A program made the position numbers and the translations under genes. From Winslowiella iniecta (GTDB lineage: Bacteria > Pseudomonadota > Gammaproteobacteria > Enterobacterales > Enterobacteriaceae), in the NCBI RefSeq assembly GCF_001267535.1, contig NZ_JRXE01000008.1, positions 1-42,763 on the forward strand: 42,763 nucleotides of DNA, given 5' to 3'. Position 1 is the first letter of the stretch, and each line of letters starts with the position of its first letter. A model generated the notes under the pieces. The model saw nothing but the letters and a program-made list of their open reading frames with translations. It was not told the origin of the DNA and did no database searches. Shown in pieces: positions 34,450 to 42,239 of this stretch.

Positions 34450-35541
34450 TCAGTTAGCACTGCCTGTCAGCATATATTGACTGATATCAGGGATGCTCAT
34501 CTTGCAGAAAAAATCATCCGCCAGCGTTCTGCCATTACGGTGGTAACAGGTATTATTTAATACAGAGGATAAATCGATAATTGAGCGCATCACTGCCGAT
34601 TCGCAGCCCAGAGACAAGCCGAGATTGTACCATGGCACCATCACGTAGGGCACATCCTGTGAAAGATAGCGGTTGCTGACTGAGGTTGGGCAAAGCTTTT
34701 GTTGGTTATGCACCAGAGAACGGGTAAAGAAATCATAATACGAAGGGTATTTAACCGCGTAAAATTTTTCCATAATATCCAGATAGCCCGGCAGCGAAAA
34801 ACCGAATAGCCTGCCGATTTTTTGCCGCTCATTATCTAATCGTTCGATAATATTGGCTATTTCCCGGCTAACTCCTTGTTTGTAGAAGTAAAACTCTTCT
34901 TCGCCCTTACCTATCCTGCCGGCATTCATCAGCATAATCGCCGGATGGCTAATGGCGCTGGTAATGTTCAAACCTAACTCCAGGATATTTTCACTTGCCG
35001 TTAGTTCAGTGGGAAAATGTCCGCGAATCTTGTTAATCACCTTCTCAGTATGCTGTGAAGGCATCGCGGCAATATCGATAACGCGTTTAATATCGATGAT
35101 GCTGATCTTTCCAGCCTGGTGAGCACGACATGCGTAGGGTAAGGAGGCGATATCAGCCAGGTAAATATCCTTTTCCCTTCCCGCCAGCGCCAGTTCCCGA
35201 TAAAAATATAACGAACTGAAGTTTCCGGCCAGGGTGATAACCATCTGACCTTTCTGGAGCCACGGGAGCATTTTCCTGAACTGAGGAAGATGCGCATCGG
35301 TTGGTAACGAGATGTAAATAACCTCGGCATCTTTTAAAGCGACCGAAATATCTTTTGTCAGACAGGCAACGGTTGTCTCACCGACTATTTTCCCCTCCAG
35401 GGAAATAAAGTTATTACTGATTTTATCGATAAACCCAGGATGGGCTTCATCTGCATACAATGTTACCTGATGCTGAGAAAATGACAAATGAGCTGCAAGC
35501 GCCTGACCACCATGACCACAACCAATAATAGTGATATTCAT
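34450..35541 (-). CDS. Octopine/opine dehydrogenase family protein
   Basis: NAD(P)-dependent reductase, 363 residues from the ATG at 35541 (AAGGAG upstream). The N-terminal Rossmann fold starts MNITIIGCGHGGQALAAHLS, with the dinucleotide motif GCGHGG at about residues 7-12. AEVIYISLPTDAHLPQF and QMVITLAGNFSSLYF follow. The C-terminal octopine-dehydrogenase domain carries NITSAISHPAIMLMNAGRIG, with the catalytic His region, and KYPSYYDFFTRSLVHNQQ. Such enzymes reductively join an amino acid to an oxo acid such as pyruvate. It is not of the CntM (Staph_opine_DH) type by sequence, and no nicotianamine synthase-like gene is present. Its promoter (35637-35668) looks zinc-controlled. Confidence 0.88.
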   Translation of the reverse strand: MNITIIGCGHGGQALAAHLSFSQHQVTLYADEAHPGFIDKISNNFISLEGKIVGETTVACLTKDISVALKDAEVIYISLPTDAHLPQFRKMLPWLQKGQMVITLAGNFSSLYFYRELALAGREKDIYLADIASLPYACRAHQAGKISIIDIKRVIDIAAMPSQHTEKVINKIRGHFPTELTASENILELGLNITSAISHPAIMLMNAGRIGKGEEEFYFYKQGVSREIANIIERLDNERQKIGRLFGFSLPGYLDIMEKFYAVKYPSYYDFFTRSLVHNQQKLCPTSVSNRYLSQDVPYVMVPWYNLGLSLGCESAVMRSIIDLSSVLNNTCYHRNGRTLADDFFCKMSIPDISQYMLTGSAN

Positions 35542-35636
35542 ACCAACTCCTTTTTGGTGATGTAGATAATCCATAAATAAAAATAGATGTCAGATAAGAC
35601 TTTAGTATTTCCCCCGCGCTGATTTAATCTGCCAAT

Positions 35637-35668
35637 AGTATAGACTCTGGAGTCGACTCCAGGATCAA
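35637..35668 (-). promoter_or_regulatory. ZntR-type (MerR family) promoter of the opine dehydrogenase-exporter operon
   Basis: Read on the minus strand: -35 TTGATC (35668-35663), a 20-bp spacer (35662-35643) and -10 TATACT (35642-35637). The spacer begins with the perfect palindrome CTGGAGTCGACTCCAG (35662-35647). The long spacer with a central palindrome is the hallmark of MerR-family promoters. The palindrome is the same as that of the E. coli zntA promoter as I remember it. The start codon of the dehydrogenase is about 95 bp downstream. ZntR itself is not encoded in the window. Confidence 0.85.
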
Positions 35669-35921
35669 TACTGTTAAGTGAAAATAAATGTAACACCCTT
35701 CCAACATGACAAAAAAACAGCAATCGACAATGTCGTTTACTGTCAGGTTTAGCTTTTATTAATGATTAGATAAAGTCATTGTTATAACGGCAATAGCACC
35801 TGATGCTCTGGCATAATGAACACATCCGATGGTATAAGTTTCATACCTTTGCAATATCGAGCGCATAGCCGTTGCTTACTATTGGAAGTAAAACATCTTT
35901 TTTGCATAAAGGGAGTTTGTC
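35669..35921. other. Divergent intergenic region between opine operon and 35922 gene
   Basis: AT-rich, no gene. It must hold the promoter of the rightward gene at 35922. No clear hexamers or second palindrome were seen. Confidence 0.5.
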
Positions 35922-36308
35922 ATGTCGCTACTATTGCGTAGTTTAATGCTTCTGGCCGGTATGTTGCTGTCTTTTAAGAGTTTAGCCATCCAGCCAGGCA
36001 CTGAGTTTCACTTCAACTCATCCTGTGACTTTAAACAGCTGACGATAAATGTCAGAGACGAACATGAAGATAATCCGGGCTATATCAAATTTGATATCAA
36101 ATTGCAGTCAGAAGCCAGCGCCCGACTGGCGCAGCATACAAAGGAATACATCAATCAAAACATGACCCTGTATATAAATGGGGTAAAGATCACTACTTCA
36201 CCTATCCGCGATGAATTAAGCACCGGGAATTTACGAGTTGTCATTGATAATCCAACGGCGCAAAAAATCTTCCCCAGTCTGCTGGTTACTCAGTGCCAGC
36301 AGGAATGA
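35922..36308 (+). CDS. Secreted protein resembling the SecD P1-head subdomain
   Basis: 128 residues with a signal peptide (hydrophobic residues about 6-20, likely cleavage after SLA), so probably periplasmic. Residues about 48-115 read like the P1 head of SecD: YIKFDIKLQSEASARLAQHT, then NMTLYINGVKITTSPIRDEL and VVIDNPTAQKIFPSLL. These align by eye with the SecD pattern of a substrate-like strand, 'LDG..I..P.IR', and a final helix. There is no membrane or P4 domain. Two Cys (SSCDF and TQCQ) could form a disulfide. Proteins of this stand-alone form are usually unnamed and their function is unknown. Confidence 0.75.
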   Translation: MSLLLRSLMLLAGMLLSFKSLAIQPGTEFHFNSSCDFKQLTINVRDEHEDNPGYIKFDIKLQSEASARLAQHTKEYINQNMTLYINGVKITTSPIRDELSTGNLRVVIDNPTAQKIFPSLLVTQCQQE

Positions 36309-36472
36309 ATTCGGCAGCACCACTCATTGACGACTGTGCCAGTGCCAGACAGTCAATGCTGGCAGCAAAGGCGCTGTCGGCCAAAGTCGCATCTTCAAAT
36401 TATGGCCCGCACTAATTTAGTTCATTGCGCCAGCGTTGCGCCCCAGTATCGCGCAGCTCACTGCGGTTAAGA

Positions 36473-36482
36473 TTGTATACAA
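36473..36482. promoter_or_regulatory. TTGTATACAA palindrome upstream of hpxO
   Basis: Perfect 10-bp palindrome 70 bp upstream of the hpxO start. It has the form bound by FadR-subfamily GntR regulators. Klebsiella hpx genes have a GntR-type regulator, so it may be a purine-pathway operator. No such regulator is encoded here. Confidence 0.4.
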
Positions 36483-36552
36483 GCCGTGGGGGCGGCAGCG
36501 GAAAACTGGTACAGAAATTGCTTTTCAAATTACAGACTTTAAGGAGGATGTA

Positions 36553-37710
36553 ATGAAAGCAATCGTGATTGGTGGCGGAATTGGCGGGATATGTGCAGCA
36601 ATAGCGCTGAAACGCTTTGGAATTGAAACTGCTGTATACGAAGCGGTAAAACAGATCAAACCGGTCGGCGCGGCGATTTCAATCTGGCCAAATGGCGTAA
36701 AATGCCTTAACTGGCTGGGAATGAAAGCGCCTTTGCGCGCGCTGGGTGGGCCAATGCATTACATGGCCTATCACGACTATCTGCACGGCCAGATCATGAC
36801 GCGCTTCAGTATCAGCCCCTTGGTCGAAAGCGTCGGCGAACGCCCTTACCCGGTGGCGCGCGCTGAATTGCAGGCGATGCTGCTCGATACCTATGGCCGC
36901 GATGCGGTGCAGTTTGGTAAGCGAGTCACTCATATTGAAGAGTCAGACTCTGGTGTCACCGCCTGGTTTGATGATGGCACTGAAGCTCGCGGCGATTTGC
37001 TGATTGCGGCCGACGGTACCCACTCAGTGATTCGTCAGCATGTGCTGGGTTATCAAACCGAGCGCCGCTATGCCGGTTACGTTAACTGGAACGGGCTGGT
37101 TGAGATTGACCCGTCCATCGCACCCGCCGATCAATGGACCACTTTTGTCGGTGAAGGCAAGCGGGTCTCGTTGATGCCGGTCAGCGGCAATCGCTTCTAC
37201 TTTTTCTTTGATGTGCCGTTGCCAAAAGGGCTGCCGGAAGATCGCACTACGCTGCGTGCCGACTTGCAGCGTTACTTCGCGGGCTGGGCGGCACCGGTAC
37301 AAAAGCTGATTGCCAGCATTAACCCGGAAACCACTAACCGGATTGAGATTCATGATATCGAACCTTTTATGCAGTTAGTGAAAGGCCGCGTCGCGCTGCT
37401 TGGCGATGCGGGCCACAGCACCACCCCGGATATTGGTCAGGGTGGCTGCGCAGCGATGGAAGATGCGATAGTACTGGCGACGGCGTTGCAGACTAACTCG
37501 CTGGGAATTGAAGATGCACTGCTGCGTTATCAGGAAAAACGCGCATGGCGGGTGAAAGACCTGGTGCTGAAAGCGCGCAAGCGCTGTGACGTCACCCACG
37601 GTAAAGAGATGGCGATTACCGAACAGTGGTATCAGGAGCTGAAACAGGAGACCGGCGAACGCATTCTTTCCGGCATGTGCGAAACCATTTTGGGTGGGCC
37701 ACTGGAGTAA
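36553..37710 (+). CDS. hpxO: FAD-dependent urate hydroxylase HpxO
   Basis: Class A flavin monooxygenase, 385 residues (Klebsiella HpxO 384). It oxidises urate to 5-hydroxyisourate with NADH and O2. Motifs: MKAIVIGGGIGGICAAIALK (FAD), KPVGAAISIWPNGVKCLNWL, AGYVNWNGLVEIDPS, and VALLGDAGHSTTPDIGQGG, the second FAD motif. KARKRCDVTHGKEM and the ILGGPLE ending follow the Klebsiella protein. AAGGAGG eight bases upstream fixes the start at 36553; the frame is open 39 codons further. A GntR-type palindrome lies upstream. It stands alone here; other hpx genes are not in view, but an xdhC-like gene is 4.5 kb away. Confidence 0.95.
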   Translation: MKAIVIGGGIGGICAAIALKRFGIETAVYEAVKQIKPVGAAISIWPNGVKCLNWLGMKAPLRALGGPMHYMAYHDYLHGQIMTRFSISPLVESVGERPYPVARAELQAMLLDTYGRDAVQFGKRVTHIEESDSGVTAWFDDGTEARGDLLIAADGTHSVIRQHVLGYQTERRYAGYVNWNGLVEIDPSIAPADQWTTFVGEGKRVSLMPVSGNRFYFFFDVPLPKGLPEDRTTLRADLQRYFAGWAAPVQKLIASINPETTNRIEIHDIEPFMQLVKGRVALLGDAGHSTTPDIGQGGCAAMEDAIVLATALQTNSLGIEDALLRYQEKRAWRVKDLVLKARKRCDVTHGKEMAITEQWYQELKQETGERILSGMCETILGGPLE

Positions 37711-37860
37711 GCTGAATACATGGGGTTTAAGGAAAATGACCGGGATTTCTGGAATTTCGTAGCGGAGTCGTTTTCGGCTCCCGTCCTGATGGCATGTGCG
37801 GGGCTAACCTTCGGCACGGGCGGCGAGCACGCCGTACCGACAGGAAAAGCATCGGTTAGT

Positions 37861-38760
37861 TTACTGTTTTTCCCACGCCGCCAGTACCAGCCTGGTGGCG
37901 CTGGCCAGCACATCGCGGCGTGCCTCAGCCTGCGGATTATGCTGGGTGAAATAGACGGCCAGCACCAGCGGTTTACCCTGTGGTGGCCAGAGGATTGCCA
38001 GATCGTTAGTCGTGCCGTAGCCTCCCGCCCCGGTTTTATCACCCACTTGCCAGCCTTGCGGCACCCCGGCACGAATGCTCTGCGCCCCGGTTTTGCTCTG
38101 CTTTAGCCACTGAATCAGCAGCTGTTGCTGAGCGGAGGGTAACGCCTTGCCCAGCGCCAGCTGATTTAAATTCCCGGCCATCGCCAGAGGTGTTGAAGTA
38201 TCACGTACATCACCCGGAATCGCGCTGTTTAACGCGGGTTCCCGGCGGTCAAGACGCGTCTGATTATCACCTAAACGGCGTGCCAGTTGGGTAATCCCTT
38301 GCGGCCCCCCTATTTCCCGCAGCAGAATATTCCCCGCCGTGTTATCACTGAGTTCAACTGCCGCAGCACAGAGTTCCGCGACGGTCATGCCCTGTTGCAG
38401 ATGCTTTTCGGTTACCGGCGAGTAAGTGATCAGTTCGCTCTGTTGATAAACAATGCGTTTATTCAGCAGTGCGGGCTGTTCAACACTGCGTTGCAGCACG
38501 GCGGCGGCGGCAAGCGCTTTAAACGTACTGGCCATGGCGAAACGCTCTTCCCCGCGATAACTCAGCTGGCGTGAAGATCCGCTGTCAATCAGCGCCACAC
38601 CGAGACGGCCATTGGCCGATGCCTCCAGTGCGCTGAGCTGAGCCGCCAGCGTTGCTGGTTGTTCGGCCAGCACCACGGATGGCGGAAATAGCGCGGCGAT
38701 GGTCAGTCCGGCGGCGGCCAGTAAGTATTTACGGCGGGACAGGGAAAAGATGCTATTCAT
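37861..38760 (-). CDS. Class A beta-lactamase with Tat-type signal, CTX-M/RAHN/ERP-like
   Basis: Periplasmic serine beta-lactamase, 299 residues. The N-terminus SLSRRKYLLAAAGLTIAALF is a twin-arginine signal (SRRKYL), with cleavage likely after VVLA. Catalytic motifs: MASTFK with Ser78 and Lys81 (Ambler 70 and 73), SDN 138-140, REPALN with Glu174 (Ambler 166), and KTG 242-244. DKTGAGGYGTTNDLAILWPP and EARRDVLASATRLVL are very like CTX-M enzymes and the chromosomal RAHN and ERP types, which can hydrolyse cefotaxime. A Gly replaces the Asp of CTX-M at Ambler 240. The ATG at 38760 follows GGATGG. No ampR is adjacent. It is 54 bp after dcp on the same strand. Confidence 0.95.
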   Translation of the reverse strand: MNSIFSLSRRKYLLAAAGLTIAALFPPSVVLAEQPATLAAQLSALEASANGRLGVALIDSGSSRQLSYRGEERFAMASTFKALAAAAVLQRSVEQPALLNKRIVYQQSELITYSPVTEKHLQQGMTVAELCAAAVELSDNTAGNILLREIGGPQGITQLARRLGDNQTRLDRREPALNSAIPGDVRDTSTPLAMAGNLNQLALGKALPSAQQQLLIQWLKQSKTGAQSIRAGVPQGWQVGDKTGAGGYGTTNDLAILWPPQGKPLVLAVYFTQHNPQAEARRDVLASATRLVLAAWEKQ

Positions 38761-38814
38761 GTCAATCAACCATCCTTTGGTCAGGGCGACGTCAGCCGCC
38801 CGGTTGTTATATCA

Positions 38815-40965
38815 CTACGGTTGTTTCAGTCCGCGATTAATCAGCATCGGCTCGATTTGCGGTTCCTGACCACGCCAGTCGTGATACAGTTGGCGCAAAT
38901 CGCTGCTGTTACCGCGTGACAAAATCATCTCGCGGAAGCGCTGACCATTTTCGCGCGTCAGTCCACCGTGCTCACGGAACCCTTCAAAGCCGTCATCAGC
39001 CAGCATCTCGGTCCATAAATAGGCGTAATAACCGGCCGCGTAGCCGTTACCCCAGATATGCTGGAAGTAACTGGATCGATAGCGCGGCGGCACTGCTGAC
39101 AGGTCAATATTATCCTGCTTCAACGCGTTTTGCTCAAACTTATCAACATCCTGTAGCGGCTCATTCGCCGTCAGACTGTGCCAGTGCATATCCAGCAACG
39201 CGGCGGAGAGCAGCTCGGTCATATCGTAGCCTTTATTAAACGTATTGGCCTTAATGATTTTGTCGTGCAGCGCCTGCGGCATCGGCTCGTTGCTCTGATA
39301 ATGACGGGCGAAGTGTTTAAATACCTGTTCATCGCTGGCCCAGTGCTCATTAAACTGAGAAGGAAACTCAACGAAATCACGCGGGGTTTCCGTCCCGGAA
39401 ATGCTCGGATACTGCTGATCGGCAAAGATACCGTGCAGCGCGTGGCCGAACTCATGGAACAGGGTGATGACTTCATCCCACGATAACAGCGCCGGCTGAC
39501 CCGCGACCGGCTTGTTGATATTGGAGACGTTATAAATTACCGGCTTGCTGCCCAGCAGTTTTGACTGCTCGACAAAATTGCCCATCCAGGCACCGCCGCC
39601 TTTATTATCGCGCTTAAAGAAATCGGCGTAGAACAGCGCAATCGAGCTGCCATCGTGGTCGAAAACTTCATACACTTTGACATCCGGGTGATAAACCGGC
39701 AAATCGGTGCGCTGTTTAAAGGTGATGCCATACAGCTGGGTGGCAGCATAGAACACCCCGTTTTGCAGCACATTATTCAGCTCGAAATAGGGTTTGATCT
39801 GCGACTCATCGAGGTCGTATTTTGCACGCCGCACCTGTTCGGCGTAGAAAGTCCAGTCCCAGGCCGCCAGTTCAAAATCCCCCTGCTGTTGATCGATTAC
39901 TGTCTGGATATCCGCCGCTTCACGCTTTGCGCGCTCAGTGGCTGCGGGCACAATTTCACGCATAAAATGCAGAGCTGCGTCAGGGGTCTTCGCCATCTGA
40001 TCCTGCAATTTCCAGTCGGCATAGGTTTTAAAGCCCAGCAGTTGTGCCTGCTCTGCGCGCACTTTTGCCAGACGGGCGATCAGCTGACGGGTATCGTTAT
40101 CATCGCCCTTTTCTGCCCGCTGCCATGAGGCGTTAAACAACGCTTCACGCGTTGCGCGCTGGCTGAGGGTCTGCAAAGCCGGCTGCTGCGTGGTATTTTG
40201 CAGCGCCAGCAGCCAGCGATCCTTCAGGCCGCGCTGGCTGGCTGCTTCTGACGCCGCTGCCAGTTCGCCAGCGCTGAGACCTGCCAGCTGGTCCTTGTCG
40301 GAGACAATTAACGCGCCGGATTTTGTCGCCGCCAGCAGACGATGGGTAAAGCGGGTGCTGAGTGTCGCGGCTTCCTGATTCAGCGCTTTCAGCTGAGTTT
40401 TTTGCGGGTCAGTAAGCGTGGCACCGGCCAGCTTAAAGGCTTGCCAGCGGACCTCAACCAGTCGCCGCGCCTCGGCTGACAGCGAGAGTGTGTCGCGCTG
40501 TTGATAAATCTGATCGAGGCGGGCAAAAAGTTTGCTGTTAAGCTTGATCTCATCATCAAGTGCCGCCAGTTTTGGCGCAGTCTCTTCATCAACTTTTTGT
40601 AGCCGGTCGTTAGTATTGGCGGCGGTCATGGCGCTGAACACATTGATCGCGCGGCTTAACATCAGGCCACTTTTCTCCAGCGCTTCATAAGTATTTTCAA
40701 AGGTCGGCGCTGCCGGGTTATCGGCGATGCGTTGCACCTCCTCGCGCTTTTGCGCGATGCCGGCTTCTATCGCCGGCAGATAATCCTGATCGTTAATGTG
40801 GCTAAAATCGGGGGCCTGAAAGGCTAAACGGCTGGGCTGACTAAATGGATTTTGTTCGCCGGGCATGGCTGTTTGCTCCTTGTTACTCTCTTCGGCCGCC
40901 TGCACTGTCACCAGGCTACTGCCCAATGCCAGACTGGTGGCCAGAAAAACTCCAGATAAACGCAT
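38815..40965 (-). CDS. dcp: Peptidyl-dipeptidase Dcp (M3) with signal peptide
   Basis: Zinc metallopeptidase of family M3, 716 residues, that removes C-terminal dipeptides. The zinc site is HEFGHALHGIF with His504, Glu505 and His508; the third ligand lies in GTETPRDFVEFPSQ. WAYLWTEMLADDGFEGF-type text (YAYLWTEMLADDGF) and NGYAAGYYAYLW mark the C-terminal helical part. E. coli Dcp (681 residues) has no classical signal, but here MRLSGVFLATSLALGSSLVT, followed by VQA/AE, is a clear one, so this form is probably periplasmic. The start ATG 40965 follows AAGGAT. The beta-lactamase follows after 54 bp and may be co-transcribed. Confidence 0.94.
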   Translation of the reverse strand: MRLSGVFLATSLALGSSLVTVQAAEESNKEQTAMPGEQNPFSQPSRLAFQAPDFSHINDQDYLPAIEAGIAQKREEVQRIADNPAAPTFENTYEALEKSGLMLSRAINVFSAMTAANTNDRLQKVDEETAPKLAALDDEIKLNSKLFARLDQIYQQRDTLSLSAEARRLVEVRWQAFKLAGATLTDPQKTQLKALNQEAATLSTRFTHRLLAATKSGALIVSDKDQLAGLSAGELAAASEAASQRGLKDRWLLALQNTTQQPALQTLSQRATREALFNASWQRAEKGDDNDTRQLIARLAKVRAEQAQLLGFKTYADWKLQDQMAKTPDAALHFMREIVPAATERAKREAADIQTVIDQQQGDFELAAWDWTFYAEQVRRAKYDLDESQIKPYFELNNVLQNGVFYAATQLYGITFKQRTDLPVYHPDVKVYEVFDHDGSSIALFYADFFKRDNKGGGAWMGNFVEQSKLLGSKPVIYNVSNINKPVAGQPALLSWDEVITLFHEFGHALHGIFADQQYPSISGTETPRDFVEFPSQFNEHWASDEQVFKHFARHYQSNEPMPQALHDKIIKANTFNKGYDMTELLSAALLDMHWHSLTANEPLQDVDKFEQNALKQDNIDLSAVPPRYRSSYFQHIWGNGYAAGYYAYLWTEMLADDGFEGFREHGGLTRENGQRFREMILSRGNSSDLRQLYHDWRGQEPQIEPMLINRGLKQP

Positions 40966-41070
40966 ATCCTTACCTTCCTCTTATTGCCAGTGAAGCAGGA
41001 CTCCACCTGAAAAACGGAAAATAGTGTACGTCAGTCTCGATTACACGTCCGCCGCTGAGACCGGCGAACT

Positions 41071-42096
41071 TCACGCTTTCGCGCGCGTCAGGGAATAACC
41101 CGCGTAGACAGTCTCTGTCCGGGGATGCGAAAAGCCCGCATCGGTCAGCATGGTGGCCAGCTCCGAAGCGCGAAATTGCTTGCCTTTCGTGACGTAAAGC
41201 ATGTTGACCGAGAAAAGCCCCGCTATCAGCGGTCCGGCCTGATCCTCATCGATCAACATTTCATAAATCATTATTTCTCCGCCGGGTTTTAGCGCCTGGC
41301 GCGCGCGCTGTAGCAGGAACTGACGCTGGGACGCATCCCAGTCGTGGAAAATATTGGCGGTAAAAATGATGTCGTAGTTTGATGGCCACGGAGAGTGAAA
41401 CATATCCAGCGGATGCGTGCTGATGCGCTCATCCATTTTAAAGGCTTCGATATAGCGCTGTGCGACATGGCAGACGCTGGGCAAGTCGGCGATGGTGAAA
41501 CAAACGGAGGGGTTTTTCTGGGCTAGCGCAATGGAAAAGCAGCCGGATCCGCCGCCCACATCCAGTACCTGACAATTCTGCGGCAGATTTAGCCGCTGCG
41601 CCATCGCCAGTGCGCTGGCATAAGAGTGGCTATGCATCGCGGATGTGATGGTCGTGGCGCGTTCCACGCTTAACGAACTTTCCTCCCAGCCTGTCGTCAG
41701 GGTCACGCCGTCGCCCATCGCGGCAGGACCGCGCTGCTTGAGCGTTTGCATCAGGCTGTCATGGCAAGGTCGCACCTCCTGAAACAGCCGGATCATATTA
41801 CCCCAATAAAAAGGGCTGTCCCGCAGCAGATAACTGCGGCTCACCGGGGTTAATGTAAAACAGCGATCGTGGATTTCCAGCAGACCCGCACCGCCAAGGG
41901 TTGCTGTCAGGGCTTCTGTCGCGTCGTGATCTAACTTCAAACGCTGACAAAGTTCTTCCATTGGCAATGGGTCCTGCTCCAGTGCTTCAAATAATCCCAG
42001 TTCAAGGGCCACCGAGAGCACTGGCGTCAAAAAATTAGAAAGCCATAGCTGGCGGATCAGACTGTCATCCTGAGCAGGAAGTTTCGTGTCGGACAT
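41071..42096 (-). CDS. SAM-dependent O-methyltransferase (methyltransf_2 type)
   Basis: 341 residues. A winged-helix dimerisation domain (residues about 15-90; LSVALELGLFEALEQDPLPM) precedes a class I methyltransferase fold. SAM motif I is CQVLDVGGGSGCFSIALAQ; FTIADLPSVCHVAQRYIEAF and DIIFTANIFHDWD follow. GGEIMIYEMLIDEDQ leads into the post-motif. The group includes caffeate-like and polyketide O-methyltransferases such as those of hydroxyneurosporene and phenazine routes. The substrate is unknown and no biosynthetic neighbours are seen. The ATG at 42096 follows CAGGTGACC. Its upstream 143 bp shows no obvious operator. Confidence 0.87.
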   Translation of the reverse strand: MSDTKLPAQDDSLIRQLWLSNFLTPVLSVALELGLFEALEQDPLPMEELCQRLKLDHDATEALTATLGGAGLLEIHDRCFTLTPVSRSYLLRDSPFYWGNMIRLFQEVRPCHDSLMQTLKQRGPAAMGDGVTLTTGWEESSLSVERATTITSAMHSHSYASALAMAQRLNLPQNCQVLDVGGGSGCFSIALAQKNPSVCFTIADLPSVCHVAQRYIEAFKMDERISTHPLDMFHSPWPSNYDIIFTANIFHDWDASQRQFLLQRARQALKPGGEIMIYEMLIDEDQAGPLIAGLFSVNMLYVTKGKQFRASELATMLTDAGFSHPRTETVYAGYSLTRAKA

Positions 42097-42239
42097 CAGG
42101 TCACCTGTTTAAAAAACATGGAAGGACATTTGAATCTCACTTTTACTATAGCGTATCGCGCAATCCAGTCAGATTAATTGTCCCCCACATCCTCTTATTA
42201 CCCGTGAAGCGCGATGCCCTCCCCAGTTTTTGGCGCAGC

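Noticed and set aside
35538-35723. 61-codon minus frame over the opine promoter
   Set aside because: It runs through the ZntR-type promoter and the start of the dehydrogenase and has no ribosome-binding site.
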